Assembly: GCA_946811185.2 (NCBI GenBank)
Contig: OX328103.1
Span: 28,068,172 to 28,132,171 of the forward strand
From: Hippopus hippopus
Taxonomy: Eukaryota; Mollusca; Bivalvia; Cardiida; Cardiidae
DNA: 64,000 nucleotides
Direction: 5' to 3'
The position numbers and the translations under genes were made by a program. Position 1 is the stretch's first letter, and each line of letters starts with the position of its first letter. Under the pieces are notes generated by a model. The model saw only the letters and a list, made by a program, of their open reading frames with translations. It did not search any database and was not told the origin of the DNA. Shown here one piece after another: positions 36,791 to 47,777 of this stretch.

Positions 36791-38865
36791 GTTAGATAGT
36801 TCCTTCTTTCTATTAATTTTCTTGTGTGCGTGTCTTGTAGCAGACCACACGGGACCAATTGAGAAACTCTACGTCACGAGCGATTTCTTGCTTTACTGGT
36901 AAAGTAAAGAAAAGCCGAATACTATTCTCCGAAAAAAAAAAACACCTTGTTTGTAAATGTAAGCAACTTCTCTTGACGTTACGTAAAATCAATCTCATAA
37001 GACAAAGAAGAAGAGAAAAAGGAGGGACTTAGTAATTCTTTGAATCAAGCTATGCGATTTTGTGGACGGCAAAGATCAAGACTGGACCACACAGGTTGTG
37101 CGCAGATCGGATCTATACAATAAGCTTGGCTGTAGTCAGGCCTGTGAGATAAGAATCTTGAGTTTCAGTATTCTGAACAGTCGAAAGTTGGAATTTATTT
37201 TTATATATGCCCGAGTCTAATTCTTCTAACTTATAAAAAGAAAAAAACCCGTCTCACCTACAGATTTCTGTCGCTTCGAAAGGTCTTCTTAAATTTTTGT
37301 TGTACAACCATTCTTAAAAACTAGAACTTTTGTGGCCACGGCAGCTGCCTGATTCTCGGGGCCAAAGTACCAAATATCTTCCAGAATTCCTTTTACCCAC
37401 GATAAAAGATCGTAATCACACGAACGTGCATTCCGGAAAACAGGAGAATCGCCAAAATATCGCATTTCGTATAGTTTAAGTCACAAGTAAGGTGCGTGCA
37501 GCGCAGAATGTAGATATAGAAATATTTGACCAGCTGATGAAAGCTTAAGACGTTTCTTATATTTAAAAGTAAAACTGCGTTTTGTAAAATTGTACCATTT
37601 ACAGTAGTAGACTCATTCTCAGACAACCTGGACAATTAATATCTCAACGTTTTAGTCAGCTATATGATGAAAATATTAATCAATAGCGGTTATGCGACTA
37701 AACCTAAATTTGGAACACACCTATTTGAATATCCCGAGCTTTAGTTAGCCTTTCTGGGACTTCATTTTACGATGTTATGTGTATTTGAAGTTGCTTGGGT
37801 GCTTGAAAACACCATGTCGCCAGAACAGTGACTGTTACTTTAGAACTGTATCGAACTACAAAAATGTTTCCTTCCTATAATTTTTTGCCTTTTTTTAAAC
37901 CAAGACGTCAGTTCTACAGGGTAGGAGAGTTTGAACTACGTGGCTACCATGTTTCTTTCATTTTGACGTCTTTTTCCCTGTCTCCGAAATCGAGTAACTT
38001 AAGGGACAACATTTGTTTGTGTTGTACTCGACAGCATAAAGCATATGAAAGTGCTTACATATAAAGAATTTTGTGACTACATGTCATAGCAATTGAACGA
38101 CCATTAGTTTCTTTTTTTGTAAATATGTGAAATTTTCCTCAGACGAACATCAACCCTTGATCAGTAAGCGTAATTTTTAATTATAACATACGGGACGATA
38201 ACTAACGCAGGTTTCATGTTCAAGTTTGTATGCCTATAGCAGCAGTACAACCGTTAAATGATGCCTTACGAGTTCGTTTTTTTTTTTTTTTTTCTATTAA
38301 TCAAATATGAATTTTTAACAATGTAAATAACTTAGGACAGCGGAATTAATGTGGCACTTTCTGTTGAACATGACATACGAATCCATAACATACGGGACTG
38401 ACGTATCCGAAAGACCGACAACTATAAAAGTTTCTTTCGGTTACTTAGTCTCATTGGGTACCTTCAACTGTCCATTGATGCCCGGATATGTAAATATATT
38501 CTTTAGCGCCATTTTTTACAAACGAAAGATTTCTGTCGGAATTCGTCAGTTGGTGGTCCTAAAGGTATGTCTCAAAATTTATTTTTTCAATAGATAAGAA
38601 GGTAAACTTTTATGTTATAGACCCGCAAAAAAGTCTGAAATATAAATTCTAGTTCTACCTTTACCATATATCCGTACCACGAATTATGAAATCGAAGAAA
38701 ACCTCCTGCCTCGTTTTGGCGTTGGAAGCAAGTTTTGACCAAATTGTGCCGGGTATGAATAAGTTTTAAATGAATATGATTTAACGATGTTGAACTTTTG
38801 TTTACTCGATCTGTATTATAGTTGAACATATATTTAAAGTTTGGATGACAAGGAATGAAAAAATC
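36791..38865. other. No gene seen
   Basis: Two kilobases of AT-rich sequence. Open frames at 37393-37635, 37828-38064 and 38349-38597 have no domains, and a T16 run occurs near 38278. Nothing is supported. Confidence 0.4.
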
Positions 38866-39490
38866 ATTTGGTATTATGTATCGGGATTTACTGTTTTTAA
38901 TATTTTCTATGTGCCTCGAAAGTAATCACCATCGCCGAACATTATCAACGCATTCAGTTGTCCCGTAGGTTATCCATGGTTTGTCCCATATGTTATCAAG
39001 AGTGTACCTACCTACACCCATATCTCATTACCAACTACAAATACTACGACCTTCCCAGTTGAAAACATGAGCAGACGATAAAACAAGCCTAGATTCAATG
39101 GGTCTTTTAAAGTAATATGGATATTGTCTGAAGATATTGTCTGAAAAGAAGGAACTGCTCGTGAAATTGAAATTTTCGTAGCTCGACAAATTATAGTTGA
39201 TCCTATAGCAAATGTTTTGGTGTTATGAACTTAGTAATGGTATGGAATTTAGTATCGGGATTTACCACGTTTTAAATGTTAACAGCGTGCCGTGTACATA
39301 ATCACCATCGCTGAACATCATGACGTAACCAGTTGTCCCGTAGGTAACCCATGGTTTGTCCAGTACGTTATCAAGAGTATAGCACTTAACCCATTACCAA
39401 AGCATTTATAAACAATTGGTCCTTAACTTAACACATGTGCAGACGACAAAATAAACATGGTTTAAATGAGCTTTTTAAAGTAATATGAAA
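38866..39490 (+). repeat. Tandem duplication of about 260 bp
   Basis: 38873-39130 and 39243-39490 share GTATCGGGATTTAC, AATCACCATCGC, CAGTTGTCCCGTAGGT, CATGGTTTGTCC, GTTATCAAGAGT and CTTTTTAAAGTAATATG in the same order, with moderate divergence. No coding. Confidence 0.75.
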
Positions 39491-39574
39491 GAAAATATTA
39501 CAGTAATAGATACATATAAACAGGGATTGTTTGACAAAGGCAAAACCAAGTCAGTTTTTTTTTTTTTTTTTAGA

Positions 39575-40786
39575 ATGGCAAAGTCAAAGGCCTAGAGAAT
39601 GGGGGAGTATCGTGAAAGGAAAAAGGAGAAACTCGGAAAAAGATGGTTGAAGAAAGAACGAGAGCGGGTACGAAGTTACTATGTTCCGATGTCTGAACTT
39701 AGCAAAACCATGCAAGAAAAGACGAGAGAGCAAAGTAGACTGAGACAGGCAAAATATAGGAGAAGGAAGAAGATAAGAGAACAGCAACAATGCACGGATG
39801 GGCAAACCAGTAGTAACGATGATAATCAAATGGCTGTACCAAGATACTGTTTCCAGTTCAACTGATACGCTAACTTTGAAAGTGTAAACTGTGAAACTGT
39901 CTTTCCCTTTTAAGTCAAAATCAGCAAGTAGTAAGAAGCGGGTGTCAAGAGCCCTCGCCAGAACATACAGGCGAATAGAAACTTTAGAAGACCAAAACGA
40001 GGATCTCAAAATAAAGCTGAAGAACGCACAAAAGCGACTGGGACGACTTGAGGCAAGGAAAAATACCAATCGCCTAAAACTAGCTAGAACAGACATTTTG
40101 TTAAGCAGTCCGGTTTAAAACCTGCACAAGTACCTGAAATTAGAAAAAAGTATTTGCAGAATGCTTGAGCGCTGAAATAGGATCAGGAAGAAGTGCCCAA
40201 GAGAGAAACTGTAAGAAGACTGAGATAGTCCACAGAGTAGCATCAGGAAAGCTGATCAAGAAATACAGATTTAAATCAACTCTGGAAAAGATGACATGCC
40301 TAAACAGAAGGAAAGCTTTTACTAATAAAAATGTAGTACAAGAGAAAAAGCTGCGACTCGAAATATACAGGAAACGTATCACTGAAGAGGTTGTCAGATT
40401 TTTAGAGAGGGATGATAATTCCAGACAATTGCCTGGAAAGACTGACGCCATTAAAGATGGAAGTGAAAAAGTTCAAAGAAGGGTGTTGAACGATTACCTG
40501 TACAACTTGCATCTAAAATTTCTGGCAGAGAATCCAATCAGTATTTCATGGGCATCCTTTTATCGTGTCACACCATGGAAAAATTGTTGAAGTCTGCATC
40601 ACTGACGATACCGTGTATGTCAACCTCTTGACCGAATGTGGAAAGCAGAAAGGGCGTTATAAATGGCTAAGTGTTGAAGATAACACAGAAGATATCATTC
40701 GTGTCATTGAGGATCCCGTGCCTACAAGTAAAACTGACAGAATGTTGTCCTTCCCAGAAGATGTTCTGAGGCTTGTACAAATTTGA
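39575..40786 (+). pseudogene. Broken copy of an unrecognised multi-copy-type gene
   Basis: A continuous set of coding-like blocks in shifting frames. ATG 39575 is followed six codons later by a stop, then RMGEYRERKKEKLGKRW opens a very basic N-terminal region (to 39860). After a shift comes a coiled coil (39891-40115: RTYRRIETLEDQNEDLKIKL). A further shift gives a block with a basic core, FLERDDNSRQLPGKTD and LNDYLYNLHLKFLAENP (40165-40560). A last shift gives KGRYKWLSVEDNTEDI (40600-40784). The FLERDDxSRxxPGK motif followed by a Leu-rich helix recurs in large invertebrate families that I cannot name, probably derived from mobile elements. A T17-AG tract directly before the start is acceptor-like. 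At least three frameshifts and one nonsense codon. Confidence 0.65.
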
Positions 40787-42290
40787 TATGATGGTTATCA
40801 TCTGCCGGCGATACCTAAAGGTTGCATGTGTGAAAGCATATCTTAGCCAAATCTGCGTTTTCATTATGCCTCTTTTTCTTCTTTTTCCATGGTAGGTGAA
40901 TTAGTAATATTTTCTTAAACAGTACCTTTTCAGCATGTTTCCTTGATTTTTATCGACGATTTCTGTCGATACTTATAAATACTAAGATGTATCTTTTTAT
41001 TTGATTCGAAAGTTTTATTTGATCGGCTCAGGTACCTTTGCACACATAATTTGTAGTTACGGGACATATGTAAAACAAGTCTTCCTCTGTGCACCGTTTC
41101 TTTCGTACATACTTCACCGTAATATTTTGTAACACCTGCCGAAAATTGTTATGATATAGTCGCAGTAATTGTTGTCGATTGGTTTATGTTTGTCAGTATT
41201 TCAATAAACAAGTTGGAAAAAATGCTTATCAAAATATAAAGTCAGCTGGTTATTATGAGCAGTTGTCCTGGAAGTCATATGATACAATATAATGATCGAA
41301 GATAGTTTGGTTTTCTGGTGTTCTGCTTTTAATGCACACAATTTATCATAAGATTGCCAAAATGCTGCTTTTCCATCAGTGTAATGAACGAGTCAAATAC
41401 GAGACAAAATAGCGTCACTTACGTGGCACTATGTATTTTCAATGTGGTGACGTTTTAATTAAACCTACCGTCGAGGCACTTTTGAATACATTTCTGTGTC
41501 GTAATGGTTGTCTGTTAAGTAAAGATAAAATGATGAGTCAGCCTCCATTGTTGAATTATGATTGAAATAAGACAACGGTTGTGGAAAAAACAACAAGTGC
41601 AATTTTTTTTTTATTTCTCCTTTATTGTTATATAACGCCAGAAAATCACACCAAATGTCACTGATATCGTCATTTTCGTCACAAGCTTTTATCACCTTAC
41701 TAAATCGTTTGTGTTTGAACAAGCCTTTTTTATTACTCTATAGTAAAATTGATAAAACCAGTCATTTTTTTGAAAACTTAAAAAATTCCAGCGCCCTTTA
41801 CCATATAACACCACATGAATAGAAGGTTGGTGGCTCCTAGCTGGTGAAACTCCTGAAATAAAGAGTTTACACATATACCGATACAAAGAAAGTGATCATG
41901 AAATGATTTGGCAATATGAAAAAAATGACATTTTCATATGCCACTTGTTCAAGTTGTCTGAGAATGAGTAAGTAGTATGTGAGGTGAGCTTCGCCACGTT
42001 TTGGCCAAAAACGTAGTTAAGCTAACCTCCCTGAGAAGAAAATGTAGCTATCCTCACCTCCCTGAGAAGAAATTTTGCCTCTTGGGAGGTCTCCCTGGCA
42101 ACAAAATTTGGAGTTACCTACCCCTAACTCTCCCCTATGATGGTGGATACAAGGGTTACGGAGGGTGGGGTAAGATAAAAAGGCACTGACAATAGTTTGG
42201 CAATAATCGGATAATAGCCTGACAACAACCGAACCTAGAATAGTATCCTTAAAAGGAATTCTTTCTCTGGCAAGCTAGCGTTGGACTTAA
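40787..42290. other. No gene seen
   Basis: No supportable coding region. Short frames lack domains. Confidence 0.4.
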
Positions 42291-42294
42291 AGAA

Positions 42295-42760
42295 ATTTTC
42301 AGTAATTTTGCTCTTCGGGGAAGTTGTAGCTAGTTTCTCCTCCCTGAGAGGGGTTTTGTATCTAGAATGGTTTCCTTGGAGGGAAAATTTGTCCCTAGTT
42401 GCTTGTTATTACAAGCAAAATACCATTTGACATAAAAAAAAAAAAACAGTGTTTTTGCTCTTCGGGGAAGTTGTAGCAAATTTCCCCTCCCTGAGACGGA
42501 TTTTGTACCTAGAATGGGCTCCTTGGAAGGGAAACTGGGGCTAGTTTCTTATTATCACAGGCAAAATGCCGTTGGACTTAGAGGTTTTTTGCTGCTTTAG
42601 CTACTTTCCCCTTCCCTGAGAAGGGTGCTGTACCTAGATTAGACTCTTTGGAAGAGAAGCTGAGGCTAGTTTCTTTTTATCACGGGTAAAATGCTTGTTG
42701 ACTTAGGTTTTTTCAGTTGTTGTGTTTTTCTCTTCGGGGAATCTGAGGCTAGTTTCCTTG
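42295..42760 (+). repeat. Degenerate repeat with CTCTTCGGGGAAG motif
   Basis: TTTGCTCTTCGGGGAAGTTG and the following TTTCCCCTCCCTGAGA recur near 42310, 42454 and (decayed) 42590 and 42725; another copy is at 43650-43700. Spacing is about 140-150 bp, diverged. Possibly a locally amplified repeat. Confidence 0.6.
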
Positions 42761-42784
42761 GGCAAAAATTGGGCGTGGGACTTT

Positions 42785-42860
42785 ATTAGTTGTACGGTCA
42801 GGTGGCAGGGGACTTGGAAAGTTGTTCACGGCTGTGGCAAATCATGTCGCCCCGAGCGGT
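42785..42860 (+). repeat. Half copy of the palindrome at 56059-56206
   Basis: TTGTACGGTCAGGTGGCAGG and TTCACGGCTGTGGCAAATCA match one arm of the palindrome at 56059-56206. The mirror arm is absent here. Confidence 0.65.
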
Positions 42861-42905
42861 GTATTCAGCGAAATTTTCCCGTTTATGTACTCGCGAACTG
42901 AGTAC

Positions 42906-43570
42906 GGACACGACATAGAATTTCCCTTCTGAGTGCCCCAATTCAATGAAAACTGACGTCACTGAGAAATGAAGTCACCGAAACCTTGGTAAAACGTGCA
43001 GTTTGGTGAATGAACTTGATGATGTCAGTGCTGCGATAGAAATTCGTTTTTTTTTTTAATTTAAAGATGGATTTAAACAATTTCGAGGTAAGTAATTATG
43101 CATTTCAATGATTTGTTGTCAAAAAGTAATTTTAAGACCATTAGTTACCACAAACGAAAATTTGGTTATCCTTTTACCGTTACAATGAATGAGTTTCGAC
43201 ACTTCACAGTTTGCTTACCTGACGAAGGGATGGCTCGTTTTAACCCCGCGTATTTGTTTGAGAATATCAACAAACGATAATTTTATAACTATATCCATTT
43301 ATTTTAAAAAAAATCCATTCTCTCCGCTTTAATGACAACCGTCATGGGAAACTAGAAAAAATACGGTGCAGGCTACTCAATATGTTTGTCTTGTAGGCGG
43401 CTTGTATCGATCGACGCCGCCATTTTGGATGTTGTGTTGAAAGTGTAGTAATGTATACGAGGCCTTCAAAAGGGAAACTGCTTTTACGTGGATTTTGCCA
43501 GTGTACATGACTTGTATGTACGGGGCATATTATCAAATCAGATCGCGAGAAATTTCTTTGCAGTATAATA
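42906..43570. repeat. Inverted dispersed copy of 54880-55165
   Basis: Two blocks here (about 42915-43020 and 43380-43570) match the reverse complement of 54880-55165. Shared words include GAAATTTCTTTGCAGTATAA and AATTTCCCTTCTGAGTGCCC. About 360 bp (43021-43380) are inserted between the blocks, including a 60-codon frame at 43098-43280 with no recognisable domain. Confidence 0.65.
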
Positions 43571-43954
43571 AAGTCTTTTTCTAGGTGTGTTTTGGAAGGA
43601 TTTGCTTTTTTTCAGGCAAATTTGCGTTGGTCTAAGAAACTTTCAGCAATTATGCTCTTCGGGGGAGCTGTAGCCAGTTTCCCCTCCCTGAGAGGGATTC
43701 TCTCTCAGGCGAAATTGGCGTGGGACTTCAGTCTTTTTTGCCATATGAAATTTGAAAAAAAACCAACGGTTTTTATTTTAACAGCGAACTTTTTATTTGA
43801 CCTTTACAAAAAATGAACAGTGAACATGAAACATGAACATATTTTACATGTTGAAGAAATGTTTTTTATGTCTTTTCACTGTTTGTGGGAAGTCTTTGAG
43901 ATTTTGTTATATAAAACTCCACTTTGCTGATTAAACCATGATGACACATCTCAC

Positions 43955-44340
43955 TCAATGTTTTCGGTGATGTTCCATTAAGAGGAATTTCTGCTGAAAA
44001 TATTTCAGTAAATTGTATCCACTTGCAGCAGCATCTAATATAAAGATACAGTAAAAACCGCTAACTTTGCCCCGCAGACTCTGAAGAGTTTGTCGATTGT
44101 GTTTCCACGATGAAGAATGATTATCTATAAAGTTAATGATTCCTGTCTCAAGTGGTGTAAGTCCGTATGAATCAAAGTATAGTGCATCACCACTATTGTT
44201 GAATATCACTAACACCCAATGTTCTCCCGGCTTGGTTGATCTACATGTATCTGTATTCACAACGTAGGCTTTCATATGTTTCGGTTTTTGTTGAGGTAGT
44301 TGATCTTTAGCACAGACTTATACCAGTAGATCTTTTATCC
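43955..44340 (-). pseudogene. Adenain-like cysteine protease of a second, decayed Polinton
   Basis: The open frame can be followed upstream to about 44312 and has the Polinton protease layout. AYVVNTD is followed by GEHWVLVIF (catalytic His), YFDSYG (Asp) and a C-terminal QSLRGKVSGFYCIFIL. In active relatives the last motif has Cys before Gly-x-Tyr-Cys; here that position is Ser (codon AGC), so the nucleophile is lost. Otherwise the frame is intact for 106 codons from the first Met. It is a capsid-maturation protease in this group. It lies downstream, on the same strand, of the capsid fragments at 45630-46560. Confidence 0.85.
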
Positions 44341-44663
44341 ATGTTCTATGTTCCTATATGTACTGAATTTCAAAAGTATACATCACTTTTTCTAGTCACT
44401 TTCTTCCCAGGATTGATTTGCTTTGTCACACCACTGTTGTAACCACGCATCTGTGAATTCAGATGAAATGTTTTGTTTTATATTTTGCCACATAGTCACT
44501 TTCATCGCGTTTCACCTCCATTAATTCAGGATACCATTTTTCCATGATTTGTATGGATTTAATTCCGTCATAGCTTTTACTATGAACATATCTGTATGTT
44601 CTTGTCTGTCCTTGAAGAAACACAGTTCGTGTTGTATTTGACCGGGATGATCCACCTGGCATC

Positions 44664-44677
44664 TTTAACACCGGTTG
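44664..44677. repeat. SINE target duplication, left
   Basis: TTTAACACCGGTTG, repeated exactly at 45001-45014 on the other side of the SINE. Confidence 0.92.
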
Positions 44678-45000
44678 CCGAGCCTCGGTAGCTCAGTCGG
44701 TAGCGTGGAGGACATGAGAACACGGGGTCCAGGGTTCGATCCCCTGCTACGACCCCTGGCTTGGCCAATTTCTTTCCGAGGATTGATGATAGTCGCCGCA
44801 AAAGGATTCATTCCTCTCCCACTGCTGACCATTGTTTTGACGATGATTATGTGGGAAAGCAACCAGTGGCTTGGAAAGAAAATTGTGCGAAGTACTGGTA
44901 AAAGAGACTCCAGGAACACATGGATAGGTGCACTGGCCGCCGCGATATAACTGAAATAATGTTGAAAACGGCGTTAAACACCATACAATCAATCAATCAA
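44678..45000 (+). mobile_element. Intact tRNA-derived SINE
   Basis: 323 bp flanked by 14-bp duplications. The head has A-box TAGCTCAGTCGG (44689) and B-box GGTTCGATCCC (44732). The body carries AGTGGCTTGGAAAGAAAAT and GGTGCACTGGCCGC. The tail is GTTGAAAACGGCGTTAAACA, ending in (CAAT)n. Same family as the copies in the Polinton TIRs, and younger than the decay of the second Polinton into which it inserted. Confidence 0.93.
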
Positions 45001-45014
45001 TTTAACACCGGTTG
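45001..45014. repeat. SINE target duplication, right
   Basis: TTTAACACCGGTTG, exact copy of 44664-44677. Confidence 0.92.
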
Positions 45015-45215
45015 AAAACTTCACTGGCAATAAGATTTTGTAATTCTTCAATCATATGTTTTTTCGAAACTATTGTGAATGTCATTTTCCGAGCAGAGAT
45101 GAACATTGAAGTTGAATGTTTCACTTTTTCTGCTTCTTCTCTCACAGATACGGCAAATCTGAGCCACAACATCGTTTGTTTGTTTGTTTGTTGTTTTTTT
45201 CGATGTAATCCCTAG

Positions 45216-45629
45216 TCCCGAAAAGGACTTTTTTTCTGAAAACTGTCTTTTCTGGGTGTTGAGTTAAAGAGATCTGTTTGGAGTCCTGAAGAGGACTGTT
45301 TTGTCTATTGATTCCGAGATTAGTAATCTGTGATGATTTATTTCAAGCTGTTTATTTCAATTTGTATTTCAAACTCAGCAAACACACGTTGATGACGTGT
45401 GCGAGAGCTCGGGCAAACTGAAGCTCAATTCGAAGACTTCCAGTTTTTATAGAATGAAGTTTTCTTTCTTAACCGCCAATATAATCTTCTTTAGCAATTT
45501 CAAGTCATTTATTGAGTTCTGAGGCTGACACAGCTAGATGAAATGACTAATATGATTTAAAATATAGCCCATGCTCAAAGTCAGGTTCAAAGGCTACGTT
45601 ATGAATACTGTGACCATTTTACGACACAT
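45216..45629. other. No gene seen
   Basis: AT-rich, between relics of the second Polinton. A TTTG microsatellite lies at about 45175-45190. Nothing is supported. Confidence 0.35.
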
Positions 45630-46560
45630 CTAATTTTGACAGGTTAAAATCTTGAAAAAAAAATGGGTTGACGTTTTAACACCATTATAAACAGCATTTG
45701 TTACAATTGAAATGAAAATACGTTTTCGAAGTTGTCCTTTATACAAATGATCTTCAACTTTAGACTGAAGTAGATTCCCGATTGTAAAAGTCTTTGCTTC
45801 TACTCTACGAATAGGAATTTTCATGTTATGTTGAGCAATAACATGATCTAAATCGTTTGCAACAATAGGCAACAATTCAGCATTCAACAAATTTTGCAGG
45901 TGGTGCACCAGTACCTCCTGTGAAACAAAAGTTTGTTGAAGCTCTGTTTAATCTAAGTCTGATTTTAATACCATTAGGTAAATATTCTTCTGTTGAAATA
46001 GATCAAGAAGCAATCGTCCAAGACGTTCTGTCGTTCTACTTTGTGTGATTTCTGCTTTTCACCCCATCATTAACCCCATCATGGTCCAATGAATTGAAAT
46101 AAGTACTGGTGCCTTCATTCCAAAGCACACTAGCTTTCAAATGTGTATATTTGCTGTCAGGATTATTTGACAGAAGATTTTCAATGTACGCTCTGTATGG
46201 ATAGGTGTCTGAACTACTGTCGATTAGTTTATTATTTAGATACAAATCGACGCTACTAAACATACTGTGCGGAAAGTGGTTTACAGATGCCACATTTGAA
46301 CCGGCTTCTAGATTTCTACCATCGGCTTTAGTGATTTTAAATTTGATATACAAATACGATTGTGCCAAATCACTCCAATGTTCAGTTTGAGGTGGTATGA
46401 TGAATTCTATCGGTACATTATTTGCTAAAGATGCTATTGGAAAATGTTCAATCCATTGACTTTCTTGCATGGTTATCATTGTAGATGGAACAGAAAAAAC
46501 ATTAAGTTCTAATTTACCACATTCGCAAGAACTTTTTGCATTATTTTCAAAAAAGAAAAG
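45630..46560 (-). pseudogene. Major capsid protein of a second, decayed Polinton
   Basis: Reading leftward, the frame is open from about 46560 and includes SCECGKLELNVFSVPSTM before the first listed Met at 46479. Then come SQWIEHFPIASL, IEFIIPPQTEHW, MFSSVDLYLNNKLIDSSS and YPYRAYIENLLS: the N-terminal jelly roll. After 46036 it shifts: YLPNGIKIRLRLNRA appears in another frame, then LLPIVANDLDHVIAQHN and IPIRRVEAKTFTIGN at 45908-45630. The middle is lost or shifted at least twice. The protein differs widely from the capsid at 13059-14321, so it belongs to another Polinton lineage. Confidence 0.88.
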
Positions 46561-47561
46561 ATGCGTTTTAATTTATTAATTAATTTATTTATTTTTTGCA
46601 ATCAAAAATATCAAAAGGTCTTGGTCTACTGTAATGTACTCGGGTCTGTCAAGATCAGGTGTCCATAGAACTTTGCACTTAGACACAAAAATTAAGTTTT
46701 AAGAAAACTATTAAAATTTTGAAAACTTTGTTTTTCAATACATCGAGCAGCTTTCCTGAAAATTTTATGACTTAGAAATTCAGTCTGTTCATCACAGTTT
46801 CCATTTGAATGTATACACTGCCTAACTGTCACTGACACTACTGAATGGTTTTATGTATAATTTCTGAGGGTTCAAAGCACCAAAGAAAAGTTAGCTTTAA
46901 AGATACCCATCTACTCATTTTAAAGGCGTTTCAGCGAGTTATTTCTAGCGCAGAGAATTTCGTGAAATTTGACACAGAAACACTTCAAAGTATGTTCTTT
47001 CAATATGCAAAGAGATAATTAGACGTTGCCTGATGAACCAAAAAGTTCTGAGCCCACGAAGAACAAACCCTTTTTTCAAATTACACAGAAAACCAATTAT
47101 TGCAGCATACGTCAGAATTTTGTGACTAAAATCTGTAATTTCAGTCAAATCATGTTCTCTTGTGTTTTAAATTCATAGTGAAACAATGGATCCTCTGACT
47201 TTGATGAGAAATTAACAGATATTTCAAATTAATGATACGCTATCTATGTTTCAATAAAATCCTTAGCCCACAAAATTGCTTATTTTATCACAGAAAATCA
47301 GGACATTAATTGACCCTCAAAAAAATCTAGCGCAAAGATTTTTCTCATTTTTCTCAGAAATATATATGATTATATCCTTTATCAAAAAATGCAAAAAAAA
47401 GATAGGTTGCCAGGCTACTTTTCCCAATTTTCGAACTCAATTACCTCCCTTGGAACAAAGAAAGTGACACAAAACACCCAAGATTTCAAATTACTTAGTA
47501 AGATGTATTATTTCTAGCACTAAATCATGTTTTTTTCACAATAAAGATTGTACTCTGTCAA
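46561..47561. other. No gene seen
   Basis: AT-rich with several short frames. No terminal repeats of the decayed Polinton were found here. Confidence 0.35.
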
Positions 47562-47777
47562 CCCTTTCCTTGATATAGTCTCGATTTAACATTGATATGG
47601 GACGGCTTTGGAAAACATTTTGGTAAAAGGGGTAATTGTTCATTACAAGCAATTGTTCCTTTCCCCACAACCTTTTCTGCACAAACCGTTCTTTTAGTCT
47701 CATTTAAACCTTGTTTAATTTGTCGCCTGCAGCTTCTTTCAATTTTGAAGTTCCAATTTAATTCATTTAGGAAAGGG
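47562..47777. mobile_element. piggyBac-like MITE copy
   Basis: Ends CCCTTTCCT and AGGAAAGGG, followed by TTAA at 47778-47781. The palindromic core is near 47640-47665 (ATTACAAGCAATTGTTCC). Confidence 0.7.

Larger units (their letters stand above)
44459..45215 (-). pseudogene. Second Polinton: small ORF interrupted by a SINE
   Basis: A frame at 44459-44671 (PGGSSRSNTTRTVFLQGQTR ... RYVHSKSYD) and an upstream frame (45015-45085, opening MTFTIVSKKHMIEEL) lie either side of the SINE at 44678-45000. They are in different frames even if the SINE and one duplication are ignored, so the gene was also shifted. The position between protease and major capsid on the same strand suggests a Polinton protein, but the family is not recognised. 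Confidence 0.45.

Noticed and set aside
44665..44919. ORFs across the SINE on either strand (44665-44992)
   Set aside because: They read through a tRNA-derived SINE with clear target duplications.
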